Positions 1-11,268 of a stretch of 40,262 bases of DNA are shown here, piece by piece (the stretch's first letter is position 1; the number at the start of each line of letters is the position of its first letter). This DNA is from Rodentolepis nana (Eukaryota > Platyhelminthes > Cestoda > Cyclophyllidea > Hymenolepididae). The stretch spans positions 1 to 40,262 of the forward strand of contig UZAE01012468.1 of the NCBI GenBank assembly GCA_900617975.1. Reading direction: 5' to 3'. A program made the translations under genes and the position numbers. Below the pieces are notes generated by a model. That model ran no database searches. It was not told the DNA's origin and saw only the letters and a program-made list of their open reading frames with translations.

Positions 1-236
1 TCATACGACAAAAAAGTCTATTAACTGGCAGTTGACTTCTCACTTCAAACTACCATCACCTCACTCTATGCCATATTCGACTATTTCCACAGTATTCACC
101 TCACCTTTGTTCTACCTTTGTGTTTGTCTCTTACATCTTTAAAACACTCTTCTGTTCCCCCCTCTCGACTTTTCTCAATTTGATGTTCCTTCCCCTCTGT
201 GAAGCCTGAAGTCAACTAAAGGGGTAATGATAACCA
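1..236 (+). repeat. SINE-like repeat, copy A (cut by window start)
   Basis: This is one copy of the window's dominant dispersed repeat in sense orientation, lacking its 5' end because the window starts inside it. It runs from the ACTCATACGRCAAAAAAGTC block through the pyrimidine-rich middle to the GAAGTCAACTAAAGGG block, then stops near GATAACCATC without the usual 3' end and ATAAATA tail. It has the GACTTCTCACTTC variant shared with the copies at 4974-5293 and 13864-14180, which suggests one subfamily. No target-site duplication can be judged. Confidence 0.85.
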
Positions 237-283
237 TCTCTGAATGAAATACGCTTCAATTGTGAATAATTGTGAATATGCAG

Positions 284-356
284 AATATTTATTTCAAATG
301 CCAGGCGTTTTGATAGCTATCATTAACCATTTAGCTGACTTCGGGCTTCACAGAGA
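284..356 (-). repeat. SINE-like repeat, 3'-end fragment A'
   Basis: Antisense fragment containing only the 3' end of the repeat: TATTTATTT tail, CAAATGCCAGGCG, TGATAGCTATCATTA and the GACTTCGGGCTTCACAGAG block. It breaks off about 75 bp in, as a 5'-truncated retroposon copy would. A 6-7 bp AGAATA occurs on both sides, too short in AT-rich DNA to claim as a target-site duplication. It lies about 50 bp from copy A in opposite orientation. Confidence 0.75.
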
Positions 357-2885
357 GAATAAATTTTCATATGAACACATATGAAACTAAAATGTTTACC
401 TAATACTTACTAGTTGAAGATAAATTGCTGTTCAAATGAAGAAATATTTACTCTGACTAAATAAACAGATAATTCAAATATTTAAACACATTTTTTCCCA
501 TTTTGGCTAGAAAAGGATAGAGGAGAAGGATGGGAGTGTTTCATCCTTTTCAACCTCGTGACAGCAAAGACGCTTCGGCAAACTCACTCTCTAAGCACTT
601 TTCGAATTCCATGCATTAACAGAGAACACTTTGGAATGAGAAGTGCTCAATTAGGTTCATCAATCTGCCCTGGTTTCTTTTATAGTTGTTTCCAGGTCAA
701 GTAGTAATCTCTTTGCAGTGTTTAAGTGGGGAGGGTGGGGGTGGGGGAAAGGGGAGGGGAGATAAATGATGCATTTTATGGCAGTTACCATAGAGATCAA
801 GAACGATTATAGAGGAATTGGCGTGTTAATAATATTGTCGTTATTTTTAGCAACTGGCATGAGCCATTTAATGAACGGAAATGGAAGATATTTCCTTAGA
901 CTGCTGTTACAAATGGAGCACAATTACTTGAAAGTAGTTTCCAAATAAACAAATAATTGAATAAGACGATTTTGGGTCATAAATATTATTATTATCATTT
1001 TTTAATAATTATTTACAAATATAGACTGAAATGCAAAAAAAATTATCTGGAGGAAAATTTTAAGAAAATGAGTGTTTTAAGCATATATAATTTTCTTTCC
1101 ACAATATGTCAACATGAAATTTATGAATGACAAGTCGTTAAAACTTTTTTAATTTCAGATTTACTTAAAAAACATCTTTAATACATTAGTTTAACTAATC
1201 TAACATTGAAAAGGAGTTGAAAATGTTTGACATGAAAGGGCTTGGGAACCGATGGGTGGTAACAATGTAATTTCGGATTTTTAAGTAGTATGTTCGACTT
1301 CGATATGAAAAAGTGGACAAATAAATGTATGTATGATTACAGAGAAGCAAGATTTTAGATACACTGGCTTCACTCGATCACACCTACTTTCATAGCTGAT
1401 TTGCCCATGTCGCTGATTTTCTTCATTCAGATCGTTCTCTGGTAATATCTGAGGCAAAATATTTCTTATGCATTTAATTAAATTACGAACTCGGATAACA
1501 AAGCAATTTTTATTTGCTAATAGGGAACTTTAATCATGGAAAATATCGTTTTTAATAAATTCCGGAACATCACTTAAAATTTACTTTTCTGTTTTTATTT
1601 ACTTTATTTTTTCCAAAAGGCGTTTATGATAGAGAAAAAAATAAAAGCATAATTTTAACCAAAGCTGATCAATGAATAAATATTCTTGTTGAAGAGAAAA
1701 TTGCAAACAAAAATACTTCCAGTATTTTTTACTTCTTCTCTCCCTCTTCATCGCACCATTAAACGCTGTTAAAAGGTCTGATGAGAGAGTGATTTAAAGG
1801 AAACCTTTCGCAAGCACGTCCAATTCCTCGTTGTTTCTTCTTTTACTAGTTAACAAGTCTCCTTGTTAGAGCGCACAGATTAGAAATAAATGAACAGGGA
1901 AAAAGTGAACCAAGTCTTGGTCTATTAATATGCTTTTTACCTATGTGGACAGTTTCTGTCAACGCTCTTTTAACGTTTATGATCGAGAAGAAGAAAATTG
2001 GAACCGAGAATAAGTCTAAATTAGGACGTTCGCTTGACGTGATTTCCTTGTGATGCTTTAGTTTTTACTAGCTTTACGTTGCTAGGTACCATCTACAATT
2101 ATCAAAGGCTAATAACATGGAAAGTGATGTGAAAATGAATTATCAGGCTATTTAAAGCTAAGGGCTTAAGTATCATTATAAACGAACTTGAATATTTGCT
2201 GCCTTATGAGAAAGATTTTTTTGAATACGTGTGATATTTTATTAATTTGCTAAGTAAAAGCAAAATTATTACAATTACGAATGATCATCAATATGAGCAA
2301 ACTCTTGATAGTGTGAAAGTGGGGGAAATAACTGAGTCACATATTCTTTGAATACTAACGGGCTCATTTCAGTAATCTATGCGCAAAATAAATAATTAAT
2401 ATCTATTCATTTCGAAACGAGTATCCAGTGAAAAAAACTCGACGTTTTATTATGATAAAAAATTAATTTTCACGAAATTATAGTTGGTTTAGTGTGACGT
2501 TTGAAGACGCCATTTAAGGGGTGCATTTTTAAATAATCATATTTGAGCAAATCAACACCTCTAGATAATTTGCACCCGGATCGATTATTGGAAACTTCGT
2601 AATAATAAGCTCTTTGATTTGAAAAAAGGGAGGGGGCATATACATCAATTTATGACACTGTTGATTTTCTGAGTGAGCCATCAAAATAATATAATTAAAA
2701 TGCCTGCTATGGCTGCTATGAAAATATCATAACCTGATATTGGGCTTAAATTGATATATAAAGTTTAAATTAGACTGACTGTTCGATACGTTTTGAATGA
2801 TGCGCATTGATTACATCAAGAAACATATTTAACAGCATATGAAAATAGGAATCAAACAATCTGAATTTTATTCGAATAATGAGGA
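357..2885. other. Intergenic AT-rich stretch with a G-rich tract
   Basis: I see no supported gene here. The stretch is AT-rich with frequent stops in all frames. The only open frame of note (766-948) is 60 codons without a recognisable domain. The clear local structure is the G-run cluster at 728-759, listed separately. Confidence 0.6.
728..759 (+). other. Potential G-quadruplex tract
   Basis: Six runs of three to five G occur within 32 bases, separated by loops of 1, 1, 1, 3 and 1 bases (runs at 728-731, 733-735, 737-741, 743-747, 751-754, 756-759). This exceeds the usual four-run, short-loop rule for a parallel intramolecular G-quadruplex. No gene start is recognised next to it, so any role is unknown. 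Confidence 0.6.
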
Positions 2886-3109
2886 GGGTGTGCGATTAAC
2901 TAACCCCCCCCCCTCCGTGGTACATCCTGGGCAACGAATACTCATAAGGCAAAACAGTCTATAAACCGGCAGTTGACATCTGACCACAAACTACCCTGAC
3001 CCCATTCTGTGAATCATTCTTGTGTTCCCCCCTCTCCACCTTTTGTGACTGTCTGTTCCTCACCTCTGTGAATTCCGAAGTCAACTAAAGGGCCTATGAT
3101 AAATATCAT
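2886..3109 (+). repeat. SINE-like repeat, copy B (internally deleted)
   Basis: Sense copy beginning with the family's GGGTGTGCGAT 5' end. It has a poly-C expansion in the leader, then TGGGCAACG, ACTCATAAGGCAAAA and AACCGGCAGTTGAC. Most of the central part with the CATATTCGACT and CCTTTGTGT blocks is missing. It resumes at TTCTTGTGTTCCCCCCTCTC and ends after GATAAATATC without the usual 3' end. It is diverged and evidently old. Confidence 0.8.
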
Positions 3110-4664
3110 CTATGAAATTCACCAGCTCATTTTTTAATACAAGACCCAAATGAAATTCGGTTGATTTCTTCCTTGGTTAACGCGGCTTAATGGCATGATC
3201 TTCTATTAATTCATACGTTTTTAATGAAATATTTAAGAGCATTAAAAAATTTTTTAATCGAACCAATTCGGTTTGTAGACAGGAGAGCGAGAGTGAATGC
3301 AATAAATGAACGATGCACAAATGTCAAAGCCACAGAGCTATTGGTCTTATGCATTATGATTTGTCTTCAAAATACAACCAATCACATTACAAATACAGCC
3401 TCACGTAGTTTCGGAGGCATTGAAATTTGCTCATATTTTGAGATAACGCTTACTCATTTTGAGTCTTTGCTAGTTAAATCTACAAGTCTCAGACAAAGTT
3501 TAATAATAACTAGTGGTGACAAAGGTATAGCGTTGACGGCCTGACTTATTGCCATTAAAGCAGTGTAGAGTAGCCTTGCATTGTAATTATATGAATGATG
3601 AGAGTATATTGAGCTGTAGAATCATGATGTCATGAAAATAAACAATTCTCCTTTTTAGCTACTCCCCCCCCCCACCCCCCTCCTTCCACACCCCACAGAT
3701 CCCCAGAGCTTTATGTTGAAAAGCAATTTTATGGAATCGGTAAAGCATACATGGAAAGACAAATAAAACATAATACACGCACCAATAATTTGATGGAAGA
3801 TAATGTGTGCCTTTTATGATTCCACTACAGTTCATTCACCAATTGCTGTTTACAAAACTCCTATTCACGGATTAATCGAGCTACATTTTCGCACCAGCTC
3901 AAATACATGAATCAGAATTGGCAATCGGGAAGGAAGTAAGCTTGTATGCTACATGAAATGGGTCAGTTACTCCAAAAATCGATTTTTTAATGAAAAAAAC
4001 ATTTTTCTTTATTATGTGTAAATCAAGAAGAAATTGAATTCATTTCACCTGCTTAGTCGCAAAGAACACCTGGACAAAGGAAATTTCTCTGGGAAAGAAA
4101 TATTACTTAAATGCTTTATCACGTTACCCAAATCCCTGCAAAAAGACAGGTGGTAAAATTAATTAATAGCCATTCATGCATGCGTCTACGAAGCGAATCA
4201 AGAAATTCTATATTGAAATTGAAATTTTAAAATGTGATCAAATCGTTCAGTAGTAAGTGGGCAATGAGGGTAAGACATCGAGGATTTCAATTTTATTGAG
4301 CTGCTTTTATTGCTCATTAATGAGAGTTGTCACCTTCAGATGCCTTGATTCTTGATCTACATCTTGCAACTCCTGAAGGTTCTGATGGTGATTTTTTATA
4401 TTTGACTTTGGAACCCCCTTGACCTGTTAGCGTAATTCTAATATTCAACGCATTTTATTCAGAATGCCAACCATAGCAGATATCTATACTTTTAAATCAA
4501 TCACATAGAAATTTATGGCAAAGAAAAGGCCACAATGAGTGGCATACGGGAACCGAGAAACTTTTAATTTATTGAGAGCAAGCTAAGCTATATGAAGGAG
4601 AAAAATTGGAAGGAAAGTTTATTGATTGGTAAAAAATGAGAAAAGATTATAAGGTGACGCTTTC
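3110..4664. other. Intergenic stretch, no supported gene
   Basis: This stretch contains a 106-codon ATG-initiated open frame at 3224-3544 whose product I do not recognise and whose composition does not differ from its surroundings. A C-rich tract at about 3664-3700 (ten C, A, six C, then further C runs) could form an i-motif or a minus-strand quadruplex. Nothing else stands out. Confidence 0.5.
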
Positions 4665-5115
4665 TAATATTTACAGCGTTTTCCCTCATTACATCTAAAG
4701 ACTGTGAATAGTCAGCTCAGATTAATGGACTAAAACAGTGGGTATTTGTGGTGATAAGAAATTGAGATCATTAAAATGAACGGAACTCGCCAAACTTTTA
4801 TTCGCGGAGTGCTAAGGTATGGAGCCATCAGGAGTGTATATTGATCTCATCTAAATCAAAACAATTAAGATTAAATATTTCCTTAATCTGGAGAAGTCTA
4901 TTTTTGCCTTACACTCATTAGCTCCTTAAAATACTGTAAATGTATAGTTACTCACATTGAACAAATAAAAAATATATTTATTTATTTCAAATGGCAGACG
5001 TTTTGATAGTTATCATTAGCACTTTAGCCGACTTTGGGCTTCACAGAGGGAAAGAAACATCAAAGTGGGAAAAATTCGAGAGGGAGGGGAACAGAAGAGT
5101 GTTTCAAAGATGTAA
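4665..5115 (+). repeat. 451-bp direct duplication, first copy
   Basis: By eye this segment is identical base for base to 6417-6867 (offset 1752). It covers about 310 bp of unique-looking DNA plus the left half of SINE-like copy C. Identity stops abruptly inside the repeat, after GATGTAA. Because the second copy begins directly after the only N in the window, an assembly artefact is more likely than a true duplication. Confidence 0.85.
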
Positions 5116-5293
5116 GAGACAAACACAAAGGTAGAAAAAGGTGAGGTGAGTACTGTGAAACAGTCGAATATGGCATTGAGTGAGGTGGTGGTAGTTTGAA
5201 GTGAGAAGTCAACTGCCAGTTAATAGACCTTTTGCCGCATGAATATACGTTGCCCAGGGTGAACCACGAGGAGGTAAGTCTATCGCACACCCC
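4974..5293 (-). repeat. SINE-like repeat, copy C
   Basis: Full-length antisense copy. From left it has the TATTTATTTATTT tail, CAAATGGCAGACG, TGATAGTTATCATTAGC, GGCTTCACAGAGGG, the purine-rich middle, GAAGTCAACTGCCAG, TACGTTGCCCAGGGTG and GCACACCCC. The right half carries the GTGAGAAGTCAACTGCCAGTT variant (same subfamily as copies A and G). Flanks are both AT-rich (AATATAT on each side), so the target-site duplication is uncertain. The left half is identical to copy D. Confidence 0.85.
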
Positions 5294-6415
5294 TCAAGAA
5301 GAATATATATCTTGGCTGTTCATACCAGTATGCATACTCGTTTTCAGTGTTAAGTTATTCATCGAAATCTAATTTTTCTATATTTTGCTCAATGCCTGTG
5401 AATCTTGCCAACAAGTAAAGACCTCGCATTATGATTAAGCAAAAGAAAATTCTTACTTGAGCATTTAAGTAAGCTGAAGCCAAGAGGAATAAAATACAAT
5501 TTATTTGCAGTTGACACGAGATGAACAGAGAAACGAGACGTCTGCCAGTATGCCTTAAAATACTTTGTGTCCACTTGAATATGGAAATATACGTATATCA
5601 AGCTGAACACGGTTGCAGCAAGTAGTCTGGGGACTTTGAAATTAATAATTTAAAAGGAAACGATGAGTAGGGTTACCTCATTTTAAACAACAGGGCCATT
5701 GATTTGTTAAGAGAACTAGATTTGCCTGTCACTATGGTCGCTACTTTCAAACTATTTCAAACTGGGCACACCACAGTTTTCAGACATGCTACTAAGCTAA
5801 TCCCAACAGATTCTCAATATTATAAGTTAGTTTAATAAATTCAGTTTCCATGGGCTACAGGCTATTGGTAGTCTTTTGGCACCGATCAGCATTTTCACTA
5901 AAGGGTTGTTTTTAGCCATCTCACAGCGTTTAATTCTCAATATCTGTTAGTTTTGTGACACACATTTCCATCTAACCGGGTTTAGGTCAAATCTATCAGG
6001 TCTGACAATTGAAGATTATCTTATTTCAATCTAACTTGGCGTGCATTATCGGTCTTTCTTATTCATACTCGAATTAAGTTGTCATAGGCATTTCTTATTT
6101 TGCAGAAAGCATAGTAAACTGCAATGTACTAACCGCTAATTGGTTAAATAAGTCAAATCTTTAAAACCCAACCATCAAAGCGTTTAGTGTCACTCAATCG
6201 TACTCTTCTTTTCATCGAGTTCTTGCCTGCAGTTCCGCCAATACTCTCAATCTGCTCGTATTTGTAAGGCTGCTGAACGACCGGGAAACAAACTCTCTGG
6301 TTTGTTTATCACGGATCCAAGCAACAACCCTTAATCTTTGAGAGTTGATTGGGTAATTTTGGCCTCCTGAACTTCATGGCTAAAATCTTCTCTTTGACCC
6401 TCCACCCAACCCCCC
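5294..6415. other. Intergenic stretch ending at an ambiguous base
   Basis: No supported gene is present. Short open frames such as 5389-5610 on the minus strand show no recognisable domain. The segment ends in a C-rich run directly before the N at 6416. Confidence 0.5.
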
Positions 6416-6416
6416 N
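6416..6416. other. Ambiguous base N, probable contig join
   Basis: This is the only non-ACGT base in the window. It separates a C-run from a 451-bp perfect copy of upstream sequence, as expected where an assembler closed a gap or joined overlapping contigs wrongly. Confidence 0.8.
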
Positions 6417-6867
6417 TAATATTTACAGCGTTTTCCCTCATTACATCTAAAGACTGTGAATAGTCAGCTCAGATTAATGGACTAAAACAGTGGGTATTTG
6501 TGGTGATAAGAAATTGAGATCATTAAAATGAACGGAACTCGCCAAACTTTTATTCGCGGAGTGCTAAGGTATGGAGCCATCAGGAGTGTATATTGATCTC
6601 ATCTAAATCAAAACAATTAAGATTAAATATTTCCTTAATCTGGAGAAGTCTATTTTTGCCTTACACTCATTAGCTCCTTAAAATACTGTAAATGTATAGT
6701 TACTCACATTGAACAAATAAAAAATATATTTATTTATTTCAAATGGCAGACGTTTTGATAGTTATCATTAGCACTTTAGCCGACTTTGGGCTTCACAGAG
6801 GGAAAGAAACATCAAAGTGGGAAAAATTCGAGAGGGAGGGGAACAGAAGAGTGTTTCAAAGATGTAA
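6417..6867 (+). repeat. 451-bp direct duplication, second copy
   Basis: Identical by eye to 4665-5115. It starts directly after the N and ends in the middle of SINE-like copy D, where the sequence switches to a different repeat subfamily. Confidence 0.85.
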
Positions 6868-7041
6868 AAGAGACAGACACAAAGGCAGAAAAATGGTGAG
6901 GTGAGTACTGTGGAAATAGTCGAATATGACATACAGTGGGGTGATGGTAGTTAAAGTCAGAAGTCAACTGCCGGTTTATAGACAGTTTTGCCGTATGAGT
7001 ATACGTTGCCCAGGGTGCACCAGGTGGAGGTAGGTCTATCG
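6726..7041 (-). repeat. SINE-like repeat, copy D
   Basis: Antisense copy. Its left half is identical to copy C, but its right half carries the GTCAGAAGTCAACTGCCGGTTTATAGAC variant of the other subfamily. The 5' end is shortened, stopping at TCTATCG without the GCACACCCC end. An AAAATATAT string flanks both sides but is weak evidence in such AT-rich DNA. Confidence 0.8.
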
Positions 7042-9286
7042 TAAAATATATAACTTTCAAAAAGAGATGTAAATCAACTTTTTAAATTCCTTGTCAGCAA
7101 AATCAATTAGGCTGCAGAAGATTTGAAGGTAAAGAATAACAAGTAATTTTGATTAATCTGTCTTTGGAATTTACAGTCCTAGAAATATTATCTGAAGTTA
7201 GTCAGATATTTCTTAACCATAATTCATCTAATTTTTCGCTCTATTTTGTAGTAGTTTCATCTTGCAGTTGTGTTGATCTAATAAAGCTTCGAGTAGCATA
7301 CAAAGCAGCCAAATAGCTTTAAATCAGTACCAGTTGGCGCGAAAATTAATTGAACTCGTCAAACTCCATTGCGAAAATATTTGTTGGTAATCATAGTATT
7401 GGGAGCTGGGACATGGTTACGATAAACATCTCTTCCATCGTTTCTTTTCTAGTGTTCAGAACCACTAAAACATATAAGGCTTCTTTGTAAAATGGATTGC
7501 ATTGAATTGTTGGTTTATTTCAACTTTAAATGATCCAATTTTACTGAGAGTTTTGCTTGTAGTTAAAAGGAAACAGTCAGGATGAATTTACCTGCCTTTG
7601 AGAATTACTGCTGGATTAAAAAATGCTGAAATACAAATAGGCTGATATTGAGCACTCATCTAATATACGTCCTTAGAAATCGTATCCCGCCCTAGTAGGA
7701 GTAAAATGGAAGGGTAAGCATAATAATCTATTCTATCTACCATGCTCATCTGATTAGAGTTTTAAAGGTTTGTGTATCAACTCCGAAACAGGTGAAATCT
7801 TTCATAAGTAATTAGAATATGCTTTCCACAAGAAAACCTTAGCCAATCGGCTGCAACCTCTCCTGATCATCATAAGTTTAATTGTCTGCCAACTATTCAT
7901 TTAAATTGTGTCATTCATTTTGAAAAACTCAATTTAGATCGTCTTTTCATTGTAATATTTGCCTTAATCAAAACACAATTGCCTTTTCTGCTGTGACTTT
8001 GGGTTGAAAGGCTGGTGAAGCCTTATTGGGAGTTAAAAGATCCCCAACTTTATAGTCATGGGTTTAAGATTAAGGTAATTTCAATTTTGAGCGGAAAGAT
8101 CTACTCGTGTACGGCAACTCTTATCAAAATATCACTGCTTCGATAACTTCGAGGATTCAAAAGGATAGCCCAAATAAGCAGAAACAGTTTCTCTAAATGA
8201 CAAAATCCAAACAGTCATTCAACTGAGGCGTTTAAAAAATAAACGAGTATGGCAGATAGTTGGCCATCATTTGTTTTAAATGAATCCATCAGTCATGATA
8301 ATGGAGAATCATCAATTAATTTTCATTTAAACTTCTTGGAGTAGACAATTACTTGAATAATAAGTGAAGTGGAGTTGAATTTTGGGGAAAAAATGTTACA
8401 AAACAGAAGTTTGTAATTTTAGTAAATTTAGTTATACAATACCTCCCAGTCTAAGCTTACAAACCCTTTAAAATTAACTCAGTGAAAAAGGTGGGGGTGT
8501 GCAACATTCCTACTCGTGAATCCGTCTAGCATGAAGTTTTGTTTTCCTTTTGAGTGATTACTAGTAGCCAATTGGATTTCTTTCTTTAATACAGATACTT
8601 TTCAATCCTCATCATATATTTACTTAGTTTGACTTTGCCATTTCATACGTGGGATGCACTTTTCTACTCTCCATTAAGGGATAGACCAATGGCTGTATAT
8701 TAATTATTTTGAAGCTAGTCAATCCTTTTTAAGCCTCCATTCCTGGCTAGTTGGAGAAAGGCGGTTCCTTTTTCAATCAGTATTATTTTCTTCTAACACT
8801 GCCAACGAGGAGCTTATTAAGTAGCGATTTATACAAATTTTCAATAAGATATTATATTTGTTTCCGATATTGTCATGAATATCTAATCCAATTGATTAAA
8901 AGAGTCTATTGATTATTGGTTTTTTTGTCCGAAATTGTGTAACAACGCATGACGACCCTCAATTATTGCGAATTTTATAGCGTGGAAGTAACAGAATATG
9001 GTGGGCAAAGGGGAAGGGCCTGGCAGAATAATCTCACAGGATTAATAGGCATAAATGGATATTTAAATCAACCTATCATAAAAACTTCACATTTTCGCCG
9101 CCGGATCTACTGCAATTATTATTGATTATTTTCAATACTCTTCTGAATTTAAAACCTGGATAAAGAAGTCAAGCAAATTAAATGCACAAATGTATAAAAG
9201 ATTCTTCTTGAGAGAATAAAAAAATAAATGTACTCAATTAATAACTACTTCATAAATATATAGCATCTCTGTAATTTTTAGATAGC
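7042..9286. other. Intergenic AT-rich stretch
   Basis: I see no open frame with a recognisable product, no RNA gene and no copy of the window's repeat family in these 2.2 kb. Confidence 0.6.
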
Positions 9287-9316
9287 GTTGGTTGGCAACT
9301 AAGTCATTGCCGATTT
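9287..9316 (+). repeat. mariner left terminal inverted repeat
   Basis: Contains TTGGCAACTAAGTCATTGCC, matching the reverse complement of 10552-10580 apart from a few differences in the outermost ten bases. In this orientation it lies downstream of the transposase stop codon. Confidence 0.85.
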
Positions 9317-9360
9317 CAATTAAGAAGGCAAATTCGGAATTTTTGTTTAAAAATATAACT

Positions 9361-10400
9361 TTATTCAATTAGATATTGGCCGTTCTTCTCGATGACCTTT
9401 TTCCATCGTTCTGCCAGAGCAAAAATTCCCCGTTCGTAAAATGTCTGGTCTTTGCTATTAAAAAACTGAATTAGGTGTGATCCGACATCATCCGCGTTGT
9501 TACAAATTTTACCATTTAAAGAGTTTTGCATGGAACGAAACAAATGGTAATCCGAAGGCGCAAGGTCAGGGCTATATGGTGGGTGTGACAAAACATCCCA
9601 ACCCAGTTCCAATAATTTTTGCCGAGTAACCAAAGATGTGTGGGGCCTTGCGTTATCATGATGGAAAACAACACCCTTCCGCCGATTTGATAATGCCAGC
9701 CGCTTATCTTCAATTGCATCCTTCAGTTTTTCGAGTTCTTCAACATACACATTTGAATTTATCGTTTGGTTCTGCGGCATGAGTTCAAAATACAAAATTC
9801 CCTTGTGATCCCACCAGACTGACAGCATAATCTTTTTTTGGTGAATCTCTGCTTTTGATACTGTTTGGGCTGGTTGATCTTGCTTCACCCATGATCTCTT
9901 GCGAGTAACATTGTTATAAACTATCCACTTTTCGTCGCCAGTAACTAGGTTCTTCAGAAATGGATCATTCTCATTGTGTTTCAGTAGCGGCGAATCACAG
10001 ATGCTAATCCGTTGCGTCAAATGAATTTCCTTTAACTGATGAGGGATCCATAAATCAAGTTTCTTGACATAACCAAGGGTTTATAATTTTTTTTCAATGC
10101 ATGTATGCGACACATTGAGCTTCTCTGCAATATCTCGTGTTGTGCTGTGCTGTTACGATTTGAATCGATAATGGCCTTGGTATGGGTTTCATCCACTTCG
10201 ACTGGGCTGCCAGATCGTTGTGAATTTTTCAGTGAAAAATCACCGGAACGAAATCTTTCAAACCAATTTCGACACTGCCTTTCTTTTAAGGCTTCATCTC
10301 CATATACGGCACATAACTTCTTTTGTGCTTGCGATGCGTTCATGGCTTTTCGGAAGTAAACCAATAAAATGTGTCGGAAGTGCACGTCCTGTTCTTTCAT
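9361..10400 (-). pseudogene. mariner transposase, frameshifted, one stop codon
   Basis: This encodes a cut-and-paste transposase that would bind the terminal repeats through an N-terminal helix-turn-helix region and excise and insert at TA. Translation begins at ATG 10400-10398 (MKEQDVHFRHILL). The N-terminal part has the family patterns ERQCRNWFERFRSGDFSLK and RSGSPVEVDE. A tandem TGTGC pair at 10141-10150 shifts the frame. In the second frame the reading continues as AEKLNVSHTCIEKKL, meets TAA at 10081-10083 where the family usually has Lys, then LGYVKKLDLWIPHQLKEIHL. The catalytic triad is present as VTGDEKW, HHDNARPH and SPDLAPSDYHLF; the last two Asp are 34 residues apart (DD34D) and the first two 92 apart. 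Without the 5 extra bases the span is 1035 nt, 344 codons plus stop, the normal mariner length. It is therefore a recently disabled copy. Confidence 0.93.
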
Positions 10401-10551
10401 TTTTAAATTGGGATAAAACAAAACTAAAGAACTAAACAAAAAAAATTTTTACTAATTAACCTAGAAGCCCATAGAGTAAGAAAAAATATAGGTTAGATGC
10501 TCTGGCCACGTTAACAAAACAAAAGAAAGTATAGAGTGAATCTGTCAACAA

Positions 10552-10580
10552 AAACGGCAATGACTTAGTTGCCCACCCAA
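10552..10580 (-). repeat. mariner right terminal inverted repeat
   Basis: Reads CGGCAATGACTTAGTTGCCC on the plus strand, the inverse of the left end. It lies upstream of the transposase start and is followed by TA at 10581-10582. Confidence 0.87.
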
Positions 10581-10582
10581 TA

Positions 10583-11255
10583 AGTAGGTTTATATTGACA
10601 GTTTATTTAAGTGGCTGTTAAGCTCTCGCTAAGTTATTAACCTTCTAGCTTCTTTACCACATCACCGCTCATCACGGTGAAGAGAATTGAATTGTTGAGC
10701 TTTTATGGAAAACAAAAGAGGAGCTCAAAAATTAATTGGCGTTTCAATGCAAAGTCGCTGAATCGTAGTGCATCATTCAAACTAGGGCGCTTTCATAATC
10801 AGCAAGTGTAAATAAGAACCCTCATTCTGACAATGTCCAGCACTTAATTACTCAATACACACTGACTCTGTCAATTAACCGCCTCTGCTTTTCTGCATTT
10901 GGTATAACTTGAGTAAGGCAATTTACTTGATCGTGGTTCGCTAGGGGCTCATTGAGCTTCGAGTGATAAATTGAGGTGTGAGGCAGAACTACCATTCTGT
11001 AGGAATTTTATACATAGTCACGTGTGATAAAAGGTGAGAATATTGATAGACTTAATTCTCGTAGACCCTCTGGTATAATATTGGGAATATAGACCTAAAG
11101 TAACCCGGAAGAGTTGAAATAGGCGTGGTCACAATCGCTGTATGTTATTAAATTATCTTGCTTTTTTATCTATAGGGGAAAAAAAGTAAGTAAGATTTGC
11201 TGGGCCAAAAATTCTTAAATAACAACACGACTAAATTAGTAAATACTGTAAAAAT
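10583..11255. other. Intergenic stretch between mariner and repeat E
   Basis: No supported gene or repeat copy is visible here. Confidence 0.5.
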
Positions 11256-11268
11256 CGATTTCAAAGAT

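Larger units (their letters stand above)
9287..10580 (-). mobile_element. mariner-family DNA transposon (defective)
   Basis: A 1.3-kb element, the usual mariner size, is bounded by imperfect inverted repeats of about 29 bp. Left and inverted right ends share GGCAACTAAGTCATTGCCG, with TTGG at the outer ends. The right end abuts TA (10581-10582), the expected target duplication; on the left the nearest TA is at 9283-9284 with three extra bases, so that junction has decayed. It encodes a mariner transposase on the minus strand, broken by one 5-bp duplication and one stop codon. The left untranslated part is about 74 bp and the right about 180 bp. The element looks non-autonomous today but fairly young. 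Confidence 0.93.

Noticed and set aside
1775..1810. CTGATGAG followed by GGAAAC, resembling a hammerhead ribozyme core
   Set aside because: The bases that should form stem II do not pair and the GAAA is not preceded by a matching stem. It also lies outside the repeat family, unlike ribozyme-bearing SINEs known in other flatworms.
3224..3544. 106-codon ATG-initiated open frame
   Set aside because: No domain, and no promoter or splice context; such lengths occur by chance in 40 kb.
5060..5290. Similar 60-105 codon open frames inside several repeat copies (also 6812-7060, 11303-11617, 18924-19109, 31954-32181)
   Set aside because: They arise from the shared repeat sequence, open on non-ATG codons or vary in frame between copies, and shift relative to one another through indels. 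I see no sign of selection for protein.
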